From JBKHYJ01 sp046565505 (GTDB taxonomy: Bacteria > Acidobacteriota > Blastocatellia > UBA7656), in NCBI GenBank assembly GCA_046565505.1, contig JBKHYJ010000076.1:1-64000 (forward strand): 64,000 nucleotides of DNA. The letters run 5' to 3'. Below, piece by piece: positions 1 through 8,613 of the stretch. Every line of letters starts with the position of its first letter. Within the stretch, counting starts at the first letter, position 1. The position numbers were made by a program, and so were the translations under genes. The notes under the pieces are model-generated. The model was not told the DNA's origin. It searched no databases and saw nothing but the letters and a program-made list of their open reading frames with translations.

Positions 1-23
1 CCCCCCCCCCCCCCCCCCCCCCC
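1..23. repeat. Homopolymer run of 23 C at window edge
   Basis: The window opens with 23 consecutive C residues, followed directly by a short CCG repeat and the stop codon of the first gene. No other homopolymer of this length occurs in the window. It may be a true poly-C tract, but a contig-end or sequencing artefact is at least as likely. Confidence 0.9.
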
Positions 24-31
24 GCCGCCGA

Positions 32-1174
32 CTAACGGATGCGGTCAAGGCTGTGAGCGTCTTCAGCCGGCGCGGGCTCGTTGCCCGCGGCCTTCGCGTG
101 CTCGTCGGCGAGCAACTTCAGCATCGCGGCGCGGTGGTCGTATAGCCGCCTGAGCTTCCGACGCCCGTGCCGCGCGAGCGCGTAGGAAGTGATTATGGGC
201 AGCGCGATTGTCGAGTCGAGGTAACATACGACGGCGTCGGGCAGGCGGTCCGGGTCAATCTTGCCCCAACTCACGGCCTCGCTCGGCGTCGCCCCGGACA
301 ACCCGCCCGTGTCGGGCCTCGCGTCCGTGACCTGTAAAAAGTAATCGTGGCCTTTCTCTTCTATCCTGAGCACCTCCTGAATCTGCGGCTCGGTCTGAAG
401 CAGGAAGTTTTTCGGGCTGCCGCCGCCGAAGATGACGACGGCGCTCTTGCCGCCCGCGCGCTTGGCCGAGAGCACGATGGCGGCCGACTCATTCACGTCG
501 GCCGTCACGTCGAACCGTAGCCTGTTGCCCGTGAGCGCCTTGGCCGCGACGTTCATGCCGATCGAGCTGTCGCCGGGCGAAGAGGTGTAGATGGGCACGG
601 CCGCGTCGTGGGCCGCCGCGAGCAGGCTCTTGCGCCCGACGCCGAGCAGCCGCTCGCGCTCGGCGACGTACTTGCCCGCGAGGTGATGAAATTCGGCCGT
701 GCTCATCTCGCGCTGAAACTCTTCGCCCTCGATCATCTTGCGGTAAAACTCGTCGGTCGAGAGCAGCACGTCGTATTCAAAGAATATGTCGTAGATGCGG
801 ACGACGCCTTCTTCGCGGAGCACAACGTCGGAGGTCTGCGGGTTGCCGCGGTGCATGCTGAGCCCTATGCCGAAGTGCGTGTCGTGATAGATGTTCGCGC
901 CGGTCGATACTATCCAGTCCACAAAGCCGTTCTCTATCAGGGGGATTATCGCGGACATGCCGAGCCCCGCCGGGGTGAGCGCGCCCGTCAGGCTCATGCC
1001 TATGGTGACATCTTCTTCGAGCATCTTTTCGGCGAACAACTGGCAGGCTTCGCGCAGCCGCGCCGCGTTGTAGGCCAGGAATGACGTGTCCACAAGGTCT
1101 GCGACGCTCATCTCGCCCGTCACAGGTCTGGGGCTGATGGAAGTCCCCCCGAGGAAGCGGTGCTTGTTTGCCAT
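32..1174 (-). CDS. Deoxyhypusine synthase-like protein
   Basis: A 380-residue NAD-dependent deoxyhypusine synthase-family protein. In archaea and eukaryotes the family transfers the aminobutyl group of spermidine to a lysine of IF5A. Bacteria have no IF5A, and bacterial members are thought to make homospermidine-type polyamines or to have unknown targets. Visible are a segment with SPGDSSIGMN in the middle and EAVSWGK near the C-terminus, whose lysine (about K305) aligns with the catalytic lysine of the family. The reading frame stays open upstream to 1342, but the ATG at 1174 is preceded by GAGGTGAAG and begins MANKHRF, so it is preferred. The upstream thioesterase gene ends 80 bases away on the same strand. 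Family call is strong; substrate is unknown. Confidence 0.85.
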   Translation of the reverse strand: MANKHRFLGGTSISPRPVTGEMSVADLVDTSFLAYNAARLREACQLFAEKMLEEDVTIGMSLTGALTPAGLGMSAIIPLIENGFVDWIVSTGANIYHDTHFGIGLSMHRGNPQTSDVVLREEGVVRIYDIFFEYDVLLSTDEFYRKMIEGEEFQREMSTAEFHHLAGKYVAERERLLGVGRKSLLAAAHDAAVPIYTSSPGDSSIGMNVAAKALTGNRLRFDVTADVNESAAIVLSAKRAGGKSAVVIFGGGSPKNFLLQTEPQIQEVLRIEEKGHDYFLQVTDARPDTGGLSGATPSEAVSWGKIDPDRLPDAVVCYLDSTIALPIITSYALARHGRRKLRRLYDHRAAMLKLLADEHAKAAGNEPAPAEDAHSLDRIR

Positions 1175-1254
1175 CTTCACCTCGCCGTTGATTACGAATA
1201 TGCGCCCGACGCATCTAGGGTAAGGTCTCGCGCGCGCTAACGCAACCACCGCGC

Positions 1255-1680
1255 TCACTCCTGCCGCGCGAGGTAGGGCCTGAGGCTTTCGATCATCTCG
1301 CCGGGCACGAAGACGGACTTGAACGTCGAGCGCGACACGCATGCCAGGACCACATGGCCCTCGGCGACGAGGTCCGCTTCGCCCTTCTTGTTGACCTCGA
1401 ACCGGAGCGTGAGCGATTTGCTCCCGAACCGCCCCACGTAAGCAGACACCTCTATCAAATCGTCGAGCAAGAGCGGCTTGCGAAAATCGAAGTGAATCTG
1501 CACGCGCGGGAGCCAGATGTCTAAGCGGTCGAACACCTCCGAGTAAGGCAGGCCGACGGCGCGGAACAATTCAGTCTCGGCTATCTCAAAGAAGCGCAGG
1601 AACTGGCCGTAATAGATGATCCCGGCGCGGTCTATGTCAGACCAGCGGACGTGCTCTTCGATAGTGAACCGCTTGTGCAT
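1255..1680 (-). CDS. Acyl-CoA thioesterase, hotdog fold (YbgC/4HBT family)
   Basis: A 141-residue single-domain hotdog thioesterase that hydrolyses acyl-CoA or acyl-ACP thioesters in the cytosol. The signature WSDIDRAGIIYYGQF lies at residues 13-27, with the aspartate at position 17 corresponding to the catalytic Asp of the 4-hydroxybenzoyl-CoA thioesterase family. Length is normal for YbgC-like proteins. In many bacteria YbgC-like enzymes sit beside tol-pal genes, but here the downstream neighbour is the deoxyhypusine synthase-like gene, probably co-transcribed. The actual acyl substrate cannot be read from the sequence. Confidence 0.88.
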   Translation of the reverse strand: MHKRFTIEEHVRWSDIDRAGIIYYGQFLRFFEIAETELFRAVGLPYSEVFDRLDIWLPRVQIHFDFRKPLLLDDLIEVSAYVGRFGSKSLTLRFEVNKKGEADLVAEGHVVLACVSRSTFKSVFVPGEMIESLRPYLARQE

Positions 1681-1834
1681 CCCGACCCCCTCGGCCTTTC
1701 AACCGCAAGCTGTGATTCTAAGCCAAGCGTGGCGGCTTGTCATCTTCGCTTGCTTCATGCGGGCGCGGTGATATGCTTTCTTTGGCAATTCGGCCGTGGG
1801 GCGGACGCCGCACAGGGGGCGCGTCTGAATCATT

Positions 1835-2326
1835 ATGAAGCGAACGGTGCAAATAACGGGGGTTGTCGTCGCGCTCCTCTATGGCTTAACGATCGTCTGG
1901 CTGTACGTGCGGCAGCCCAGGTCTTTTCAAGAGCTGAAGACGCAGGTGGCCGTCGAAACGAACGTCTACCGCGTGAAGCGCGAGAACTTTGACGAGGGGC
2001 TGAAGCAATTCAACGCCGGTCAGCTCAAGGTCGCCATAGAGCAGTTCGAGGCGGCCGACCCGGCGCAGGGTGACCCGACCACTCAATTCTACATAGCGTA
2101 TTCCTATTACCTGTTGGGGCGGGGCGGCCTTTACGACGACGACGCGACGTTCAGGAAAGGCCTGGCGGCCATCGACCGCTGCATCGCGGCCGCGCCCAAT
2201 AACATTTTCGAGATAGACCGCGCGGACTTTGACATACGAAACGCCGCCGCCCTGCGCCAGCGGTTGAGGGATGGGCTGGAGGTCTCGCCATCGGATTTCA
2301 ACCCGCTCGATTGGTTCAAGAAGTGA
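1835..2326 (+). CDS. Membrane-anchored TPR-like protein, unknown function
   Basis: A 163-residue protein with one N-terminal transmembrane helix (about residues 7-24, no cleavage motif evident). It is followed by an extracytoplasmic segment in which NFDEGLKQFNAGQLKVAIEQ looks like a single TPR-type helix pair. No catalytic motif is present. The start ATG follows a weak purine stretch. It is read divergently from the thioesterase gene and 84 bases before the next membrane protein gene. I do not recognise a characterised family. A scaffold or assembly role is only a guess from the TPR. Confidence 0.65.
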   Translation: MKRTVQITGVVVALLYGLTIVWLYVRQPRSFQELKTQVAVETNVYRVKRENFDEGLKQFNAGQLKVAIEQFEAADPAQGDPTTQFYIAYSYYLLGRGGLYDDDATFRKGLAAIDRCIAAAPNNIFEIDRADFDIRNAAALRQRLRDGLEVSPSDFNPLDWFKK

Positions 2327-2410
2327 GCTTCCCGGCTGTAAGCCCGCGGCGATCATACGGGGCCATGTGCGGCCGGGGGGTGGGGTTCTTCCGGGCGGTA
2401 GAGGTCTTGA

Positions 2411-3256
2411 TTGAAAGCTGACGGCCGGCGCACGCAAGCTGACGAAATGCGAAAACCTGAGACCAGAGATGTAATAGCCTACATAATCGTGCCGCTGGTT
2501 TTTCTGACCGTCGCGCTCATCGGGGGCGTGCGCTTCACGCCCGGCGCCGGCGAGCTGCGCTTCATCGCGCCGCAGTTGGCGTCGGCGATACTCGCGGCCT
2601 TCGCGATGCTGTTGTTCGTGCGCGGGGGAATCATAGAAACTCGCGCGTACGTGGGCGAGCGCCACGGCCTGCTCGAAAACGCTTCGGGCGCGGTGAGGCT
2701 AGCCGCCATATACTTTGCGACCGTCCAGATTTTCAACGCGGTCACGCCCGAGCGCGGGCTGCTGAATTTCTGCTTCAACCTTTTTTATTTTCTAATCTTC
2801 TGGAACAACCTTTTCGTCGTGTTTAACCCCGCGCGGCTGATCAGGAGCCTGGCCACGGTCCTGTGCGCGTCTTTCGTCCTCAAGTACCTGGTGCTCGCCG
2901 ACCTCTTCTCGCCGAGCGAGTCCTGGGCTAAGTACATGCTGCAAAAATTGATGCAGACGGCATCACTGGGTACGCTGGAGTATGAAGTGTTCGCCCCGGC
3001 CACGGGATACCTGGGATTCGCCTCGGTCCTGCTTTACACGCTCGGGCTCTACCTGATCGCGCCCCGCGTTGACCGCGCGGAAGAGCTGCTCTACAACATT
3101 TTCATCGAACGCTACAGGCTCACTCCGGTCGAGCGGCGGCGCCTGCTCGCGGCTGTCGCGGAGGCGGCCTCGCGCGACGAACAGGCGATTGAGGCGGAAC
3201 TGATTGAGGGTGACGAGGAGGAAGCGGGCAAGCAGAAAACCGCAGGCGGGCAATAG
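2411..3256 (+). CDS. Polytopic membrane protein, unknown
   Basis: A protein of up to 281 residues with about six hydrophobic helices between residues 20 and 215, then a charged C-terminal tail of about 65 residues ending in an acidic and lysine-rich stretch. The TTG at 2411 has GAGG six bases upstream. An ATG at 2447 (MRKPETRD) is an alternative with no ribosome-binding site. No transporter or enzyme signature was recognised. The preceding TPR-like gene on the same strand could be its partner. Confidence 0.6.
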   Translation: MKADGRRTQADEMRKPETRDVIAYIIVPLVFLTVALIGGVRFTPGAGELRFIAPQLASAILAAFAMLLFVRGGIIETRAYVGERHGLLENASGAVRLAAIYFATVQIFNAVTPERGLLNFCFNLFYFLIFWNNLFVVFNPARLIRSLATVLCASFVLKYLVLADLFSPSESWAKYMLQKLMQTASLGTLEYEVFAPATGYLGFASVLLYTLGLYLIAPRVDRAEELLYNIFIERYRLTPVERRRLLAAVAEAASRDEQAIEAELIEGDEEEAGKQKTAGGQ

Positions 3257-3309
3257 CCGGAAGCCTGTAAACATCGCACGGCGGCCATCATCGAATCCCT
3301 GACCCTTGC

Positions 3310-3600
3310 TTACCCACCGGGTCCGCGATCCGCCGATTCGGGGTCGTATGATTCGACGCTGACGGTTTGAAACAGTGACGCCGCCTGAGCTTTCGATGGA
3401 GGCTTCAACGGGACATCAAGGACGCGGACCGTCGTGATGCGGCCGCGCTGGCGTATCGCTATTTGATCCCCCGCGTGCACCTCGCGCGCGCTCTTGGCCG
3501 CGGTCCCATTGAGCTTGACCGCGCCCGCCTCGCACATCTGCTGCGCCAGAGTCCGGCGGGGGACGAGTCGAGAGAGTTTTAGAAAGATGTCGAGCCGCAT
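3310..3600 (-). CDS. S4-domain RNA-binding protein (RqcP/Hsp15-like)
   Basis: A 96-residue protein that is essentially one S4 RNA-binding domain. It begins MRLDIFLKLSRLVPRR, the usual opening of small S4 proteins such as Hsp15 (HslR) and RqcP (YlmH-type small form). These bind 50S subunits carrying stalled peptidyl-tRNA. The C-terminal 30 residues are variable. It converges with the membrane protein gene at 3256. Which of the two roles it has cannot be decided from the sequence alone. Confidence 0.8.
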   Translation of the reverse strand: MRLDIFLKLSRLVPRRTLAQQMCEAGAVKLNGTAAKSAREVHAGDQIAIRQRGRITTVRVLDVPLKPPSKAQAASLFQTVSVESYDPESADRGPGG

Positions 3601-3688
3601 GGCGGGGTTGGGGCCATGAGGCGGGGCCGGCGAAATACCCTTACTCCTTCCGTCCGACGCGCCGCCCCGGCGCCCCTGTGTCCGGCCT

Positions 3689-4714
3689 CTACTTCTTATC
3701 GGCTTTCGCCTGCGTCTGGGCGTAGCCCTTGCTGATTTCGATGAAGGCTTCCTCGCGTAGCTTCTGCAGGTACTTCTTGCGCGCGTCTTCCGCGCGCTCC
3801 ATCGTGGCCGCGCGGCTTATGGCGTTCTGCACATCCGGGCTGTCGAATGACACAACCGCGGAAGCCTTGCGGTCGTCAACACGGATGATCTGGAACCCGT
3901 CCTGGTGCCTTATGGGCTCGGTCACCTCGCCCACCTTGAGCGTGGATATGGCGGCCGCAATATCTTCTTTAAGCTCGTCGGGCTTGAACGTCCCGAGCTT
4001 GCCATTCTGCGCGCGGGACGCGCGGCTAGACGGCGAGTTGGCTTTGACGGCGTCGGCGAAGCTCACCCCCGCGCGCAATTCTTCGACGACACGCTTCGCG
4101 CGCTGCGTGACTTCGTCCGCCGTGTGGCCTTCGAGCGGCAGGAAGATTTCCGAAAGCGTCACCTCGCCCGGCGTCACGAAAGCATCCTTGTGCTTCTCGT
4201 AAAACTCGCGGCGGTCTTTCTCGCTCAGCCGCGAGTAAATGGGCTGTATCACCTCGCGCTGTACGACGTACTGCTGCTGAATCTTCTTGCGCATCGAAGC
4301 CCGCGCGTTTTCCGGGTCGATGCCCTGGTCGCGGAGCGCCTTCTCCAGCGAGGCGAGGTCCTTCAGGCCGTTCTCTTTGGCAATCTGTAGCATCTGCTGG
4401 TTGACCTCCGCCTCAACGTCAATGCCTAACTCTTTGGCCTTTTGCTCGAGCAGCAGGTCGTCGATCATGTAATCGAGTACGTTGCCCTTCTGCCGCTCGT
4501 ACTCCGCCGCGATTTCGGCTTCGCCCTTGCCCTGCATCTGCCGGGTAAGCTCTTCCTTAAAGGCGCGCATGGCGTCCAGGTAATCGGCGCGTGTGATGAT
4601 GTCGTTATTGACGCGGGCTACTATCTCGTTGACTAGCTCGGGCTCTTGGGCGCGCGCGGTGGTCGAAATGGCGAGGACGAAAGCCACCGCCAGGAGTCTT
4701 ACTGCGTACTTCAT
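3689..4714 (-). CDS. Periplasmic chaperone/peptidyl-prolyl isomerase (SurA-like)
   Basis: A 341-residue secreted foldase. A signal peptide (residues 1-22, ending in a TARA-QE-type site) is followed by a SurA-N-like helical domain (about 25-165). A parvulin-type rotamase domain follows (about 180-285), with FQIIRVDDR marking its end. It would assist folding of outer-membrane proteins in the periplasm. GAGAGG lies nine bases before the ATG at 4714, so this start is chosen over the ATG at 4723. A second parvulin-type gene lies just upstream on the same strand (start at 5810), 154 bases from this start, suggesting a two-gene foldase operon. The domain order resembles SurA but with a single rotamase domain. 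Confidence 0.85.
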   Translation of the reverse strand: MKYAVRLLAVAFVLAISTTARAQEPELVNEIVARVNNDIITRADYLDAMRAFKEELTRQMQGKGEAEIAAEYERQKGNVLDYMIDDLLLEQKAKELGIDVEAEVNQQMLQIAKENGLKDLASLEKALRDQGIDPENARASMRKKIQQQYVVQREVIQPIYSRLSEKDRREFYEKHKDAFVTPGEVTLSEIFLPLEGHTADEVTQRAKRVVEELRAGVSFADAVKANSPSSRASRAQNGKLGTFKPDELKEDIAAAISTLKVGEVTEPIRHQDGFQIIRVDDRKASAVVSFDSPDVQNAISRAATMERAEDARKKYLQKLREEAFIEISKGYAQTQAKADKK

Positions 4715-4868
4715 TTTACACATCCTCTCTTATCTATCGCGGAATCAGGGTCGCCGCTCGCGGGTCATAATCCCATTCACGGCCGGGATTCGATTCTGGC
4801 AATCCCGCGCCCGGTCCGCGATTCACAATCCGCATTCGGCGATCTCTTATTCGGGCTGGTTGTAAACT

Positions 4869-5810
4869 TTAATTATGCCTTAACTGACCTGTGTATGTGA
4901 AGCCCAGCGTTGAGTCGTTTATCTTGATGTCGGCGGCCGATGTCAGGCGTTCGAGCGCCTCGTCAACCGCCTGCTGGTTCTTGCGCGCGACCAGTTCCTG
5001 GGCCAGTTGCGCGCGCCTCTCGTCGAGCTGCGAGCGCCTGTCGTCGGCCGGGTGCGGCTGCACGCGGCGCTCCAGCTTGAAGATGTGGAACCCGTAGCTC
5101 GATTGGACGACGGGGCTCACGTCGCCGGGGCGTAGCGGCTTGATCGCTCTTTCGAGGATATCCGGGAGCTGGCCCTCGTCGTATCTCGCGAGGCCGCCCT
5201 GTTCCCCGTTCGGCCCGTCGGAGTGCGTTCGCGCTATGGCGGCGAAGTCGCGGCGGCCCTCTGTGACTTCGCCGCGCAGCCGCTCGGCCTCCGACTGAGA
5301 TTGTACGCGGATCTCGCGCACGTAGAAGCCCGGGCGGTCCGTGAGGCGCGATTGGTTCTGCTCTATGTACTGCTGCACTTCTTCGGGCGACACGCGCACG
5401 TCACGCAACAGTACCTGCCTGTAATATTTTTCTATCAACAGGTCGCGGGCTAACTCTTGGCGCGCGCCGGCGCTGGATGCCGCGGACCTCGCCTGGGGAT
5501 TCTCTTGAACAGCCTGCTCGACCTCGGCGTCATTGACGGAAAGCCCCGCCCGCGCGGCCTCGTCTAGCGCCAGGCGGCGGCGTATGTATTCGTCGAGCAT
5601 CTGGCTGCGCAGGGCGTCGGGCGTATCGGCCGAGGTGAATTCGCCGAGCTTAAGTAGGAGAAATTGCTCGAAATCCGCGCGGAGAATCTCGCCGCCGTTC
5701 ACGCTGGCTATAACGGGCGGGCGGGCGCGCGCGCCGCCGCAGCCACAGAAGCCTGCCGCCGCCAGGCACAACAAAAAGACCAGCCGAGCGCACTTCAAGC
5801 GGTCGCCCAT
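4869..5810 (-). CDS. PpiC-type peptidyl-prolyl isomerase, probable lipoprotein
   Basis: A 313-residue parvulin-family foldase. The N-terminus (residues 1-25) is a hydrophobic signal ending in a cysteine cluster (GFCGCGG) that could serve as a lipobox, although it is not canonical. A SurA-N-like region covers about residues 35-150. The rotamase domain (about 165-260) contains HSDGPNGEQGGLARY and YGFHIFKLERR, typical PpiC motifs. AAGGAGG lies three bases before the ATG at 5810, a tight spacing. An upstream ATG at 5834 is possible but has no ribosome-binding site. It lies next to the SurA-like gene on the same strand. Confidence 0.83.
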   Translation of the reverse strand: MGDRLKCARLVFLLCLAAAGFCGCGGARARPPVIASVNGGEILRADFEQFLLLKLGEFTSADTPDALRSQMLDEYIRRRLALDEAARAGLSVNDAEVEQAVQENPQARSAASSAGARQELARDLLIEKYYRQVLLRDVRVSPEEVQQYIEQNQSRLTDRPGFYVREIRVQSQSEAERLRGEVTEGRRDFAAIARTHSDGPNGEQGGLARYDEGQLPDILERAIKPLRPGDVSPVVQSSYGFHIFKLERRVQPHPADDRRSQLDERRAQLAQELVARKNQQAVDEALERLTSAADIKINDSTLGFTYTGQLRHN

Positions 5811-5920
5811 TCGCCTCCTTTCACGGGCGCGCATTTTATAATTGAAACCTTAGTCATACAAGCGCCACTTACGCCTGTCACGCGAAATGACGGACGCGCT
5901 CTCGGGGGCGGCGATTTTCG

Positions 5921-5950
5921 TTGACAATACGAAACTCTTCGTATTACTAT
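5921..5950 (+). promoter_or_regulatory. Sigma-70 type promoter of the blaI-M56 cassette
   Basis: TTGACA (5921-5926) and TACTAT (5945-5950) are separated by 18 bases and lie 39 bases upstream of the blaI start. This is one of the best promoter matches in the window. The operator described separately fills the spacer. Confidence 0.75.
5926..5945. promoter_or_regulatory. Perfect palindromic operator, likely BlaI-family binding site
   Basis: AATACGAA and TTCGTATT form a perfect 8-base inverted repeat with a 4-base centre (ACTC). It lies exactly between the -35 and -10 elements of the promoter. BlaI/MecI repressors bind short dyads with TAC/GTA half-sites as dimers, so binding here would block RNA polymerase. 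No second copy of this palindrome was seen in the window. Confidence 0.7.
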
Positions 5951-5989
5951 GGCGCCTGAAATTCCTGAGATAAGGCGGGCGGAAGATAT

Positions 5990-6382
5990 ATGGCTAAGCT
6001 ACGCTTACCGAGGCCGACGGACACGGAGCTGGAAATCCTCAGGGTGCTCTGGCAGCGGGGGCCTAGCACCGTCCGCGATGTTCAAGAAACGCTCGGGGAA
6101 GCCAGGCCGACCGGCTACACAACGGTTCTGAAGATGCTACAGATAATGACAGAGAAGGGCCTGGTGCGGAGGGATGAAAGGCAGCGCGCGCACGTTTACG
6201 AGGCGCGGCTCGCCCAGGAGCAGACTCAGCAGCAACTTGTGGGCGATCTGCTCGAACGGGCATTCGACGGCTCGGCCACGAACCTAGTCATGCAGGCGCT
6301 GGCTACGAAGAAGAAGACCTCGGCCGAGGAGCTCTCGCGGATACGGCAAATCCTAGACGAGTTCGAGCGGGGCGAAAGATGA
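5990..6382 (+). CDS. blaI: BlaI/MecI-family transcriptional repressor
   Basis: A 130-residue winged-helix repressor of the BlaI/MecI/CopY family. The N-terminal domain (residues 8-75) holds the recognition region TVRDVQETLG...TTVLKMLQ. The C-terminal helices (80-130) would dimerise. In known systems an M56 membrane protease triggers cleavage of the repressor to induce the operon. The next gene is such a protease and starts within the last codons of this one (ATGA overlap), so the two are translationally coupled. A palindrome in its own promoter suggests autoregulation. The target cleavage site, normally in the dimerisation domain, cannot be assigned. Confidence 0.92.
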   Translation: MAKLRLPRPTDTELEILRVLWQRGPSTVRDVQETLGEARPTGYTTVLKMLQIMTEKGLVRRDERQRAHVYEARLAQEQTQQQLVGDLLERAFDGSATNLVMQALATKKKTSAEELSRIRQILDEFERGER

Positions 6383-8532
6383 GCACGATAGAGGCGCTGC
6401 TCGCCGGGCCGATCTTTCAGGCGCTGGGGTGGGCGCTCATTCATTTCATCTGGCAGGGCGCGGCCGTGGCGGCCGTGTATGCGGTAGCGAACGCGTTTTT
6501 GCGTCGGTGCGCCGCGAGCGTTCGTTACGGCCTGGCATGCGGCGCGCTCGCTGTAATGCTCGCCTCGGTCCTGGCTACGCTGTTAGTAATGGGGAAGGAT
6601 TCGGCGCGCACGCCGGGAGGCCAAGCGACTGTCAATCAGGTCTCCGCCGCCGCCGAAACTATTCCGCGGGCGGGCTTGAAGCCGCCGGCTAAAGAAGAGG
6701 CGACGCCGCGCGAGGCGGACCCGCGCGGGTCCGCCGTGTCTTTGCTTTACTCCTGGTCCGTATCCCTGGGCGCGCGCGCGCGCTTCACTTCTTTTTTGCC
6801 CTGGCTCGTGGCCGCATGGATTGCGGGCGTTTTGCTCCTTTCAATGCGTTTTCTCGGCGGATTGATCGTGGCCGAGCGGCTCAAGCACAGGCAAGCAAGC
6901 CCGCTCCTCGAACAATGGCAGCAGAAGCTTTCCGCGCTCGCCGCGCGGCTCAGAGTGTCGAGGCCCGTCCGGCTGTGCGAGTCTGTGCTGGTCGAAGTGC
7001 CCACGGTCATCGGGTGGATGCGGCCCGTCATACTCGTGCCGGCGACGGCGCTCACGGGGTTAAGCGCGGAGCAGCTCGAAGCGCTTCTCGCTCATGAGAT
7101 GGCGCACATACGCCGGCACGATTACTTCATCAACCTGTTGCAGACGGCGGTTGAAACTTTACTCTTTTACCACCCGGCCGTGTGGTGGGTGTCGAGGCAA
7201 ATTCGTCAAGAGCGTGAGCACTGCTGCGACGACCTCGCGGTGGCCGCATGCGGAAGCGTGCTGGTTTACGCCCGCGCGCTGGCGGAGCTTGAGCAACTGC
7301 GAAGTGTCGGGCCACAACTCGTCGTCGCGGCGAACGGCGGCTCGCTGCTCCACCGAATCCAGCGGCTCGTCGGAAGCCCCGCGCGCACGCCCTACAGATT
7401 CGAGTCGGGGCTTGCCGGCGTGATCGCTCTCGGGGCCATCTTCGTCATCATGGCGGGCGCCGAAACCACTATTCTTTCGCGAACCGCCCCCGCCGATGAC
7501 GCGCAAGGGCCGCGTCAGGGCGCATATGGCTCGGGCCCCGCGCTCGCCGGAAACGAGCATGCCCGCGCACAGGTTTCGGATCAGAAATCGCCCGGCAAAC
7601 CTCAAGGCAGGCCGCCGCAGGGCGCGCATGACCTGCCGACAGCTGCGCCCGGCGGCGGGCAAATCGCTGAGGGTGAGGAAGAGGAGTCTCCGGCCGAAGG
7701 CGCGGGTCAAGAGCAAAGGCAGGACTACTCCGAGGACTTCGCCAGCGCCATCAAGGCCCTGGGGTACGCGGGCCTGTCGGCCGACGAACTGACCGCGCTT
7801 AAAACTCAAGCCGTCAGCCCGGCGTTCATTCGCGAAATGAACGCCTTGATGGGCGAGAAGCTTTCTGTCGGTCAACTAACGGCGTTCAGAATTCATGGCG
7901 TCACGCCCGAGTTCATAAACGGGCTCCGCTCACTGGGACTGGCCGGCCTTTCCGCCGACCGGCTAACCGCGTTCAGGATACACGGCGTCACGCCCGAATT
8001 CATTTCCGATTTCAGGCGCGCCGGGTACGCGGACCTGTCCGCCGATTTGCTCCTTGCGTTCAGGGTACATGGCGTGACGCCGGCGCTGGTCCAGCAGATG
8101 AAAGACCTGGGATTTGACCGCATACCCGCCGACCATCTCGCCGCCCTGAGAATACACGGCGTGACCGCGGACTTCGTTCGGGCGATGAGGGCTTCGGTCG
8201 GCGGCAACATTTCGATAGACGACCTGACCGGCCTGAGAATTCATGGCGTGACCCCGGAGTTCATAAAGGGGCTTGAGGCCCTGGGGTACTCGAATCTTTC
8301 TGCCGATCAGCTCATGGGTATGCGAATACACGGGGTCACCACGGACTTCATTCGGGCGATACAGTCGCTCGGCTTCAAGCCGACTGCCGACGAGCTTACC
8401 TCCATGAGGATACATGGGGTGACGCCCGACCTCATCTCGGCGGTCAGAAGCCGCGGGTTCGGTGACGTTACTATAGCCCAGATCGTCGAGCTGCGTCGGC
8501 TGAATATCGTTCCAGGCTCTCGCAAGAAATAA
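6379..8532 (+). CDS. BlaR1-like M56 membrane metalloprotease with 29-residue repeat array
   Basis: A 717-residue M56-family protease. Membrane helices lie at about residues 11-34, 46-70 and 138-160. The zinc site HEMAH is at 239-243, with a downstream EREHCCDDLA stretch typical of the family. A fourth helix is at about 345-363. In BlaR1 the next part is an extracellular penicillin-binding sensor. Here it is replaced by a low-complexity linker (370-450) and nine tandem 29-residue repeats (454-717) with the core RIHGVTPEFI. No SxxK or KTG serine-hydrolase motif is present. By topology the repeats face the periplasm. The gene overlaps blaI and is followed by two secreted proteins carrying the same repeats. 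The ligand is unknown. Confidence 0.9.
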   Translation: MSTIEALLAGPIFQALGWALIHFIWQGAAVAAVYAVANAFLRRCAASVRYGLACGALAVMLASVLATLLVMGKDSARTPGGQATVNQVSAAAETIPRAGLKPPAKEEATPREADPRGSAVSLLYSWSVSLGARARFTSFLPWLVAAWIAGVLLLSMRFLGGLIVAERLKHRQASPLLEQWQQKLSALAARLRVSRPVRLCESVLVEVPTVIGWMRPVILVPATALTGLSAEQLEALLAHEMAHIRRHDYFINLLQTAVETLLFYHPAVWWVSRQIRQEREHCCDDLAVAACGSVLVYARALAELEQLRSVGPQLVVAANGGSLLHRIQRLVGSPARTPYRFESGLAGVIALGAIFVIMAGAETTILSRTAPADDAQGPRQGAYGSGPALAGNEHARAQVSDQKSPGKPQGRPPQGAHDLPTAAPGGGQIAEGEEEESPAEGAGQEQRQDYSEDFASAIKALGYAGLSADELTALKTQAVSPAFIREMNALMGEKLSVGQLTAFRIHGVTPEFINGLRSLGLAGLSADRLTAFRIHGVTPEFISDFRRAGYADLSADLLLAFRVHGVTPALVQQMKDLGFDRIPADHLAALRIHGVTADFVRAMRASVGGNISIDDLTGLRIHGVTPEFIKGLEALGYSNLSADQLMGMRIHGVTTDFIRAIQSLGFKPTADELTSMRIHGVTPDLISAVRSRGFGDVTIAQIVELRRLNIVPGSRKK
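7738..8529 (+). repeat. Nine 87-bp coding repeats (29 residues each) in the M56 protein
   Basis: In-frame units of 28-29 codons, each predicted to form two helices: FIxxLxxLGY then (S/P)AD(Q/D)LxAxRIHGVTP. Seven units keep RIHGV or RVHGV; the first and last are degenerate. DNA-level conservation is strongest at the GGCGTSACSCC codons for GVTP. Confidence 0.9.
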
Positions 8533-8613
8533 GGGCGGCAACTGTGCCCTGCCGCCACTACTCATACTCGCAACACCTCGATAGCAAACAGGTGTCTCAA
8601 CCGGAGGACTAAA

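Noticed and set aside
6379..8532. Interpretation of the M56 protein as a beta-lactam sensor (true BlaR1)
   Set aside because: No SxxK, SxN or KTG motif and no penicillin-binding domain follow the fourth membrane helix.
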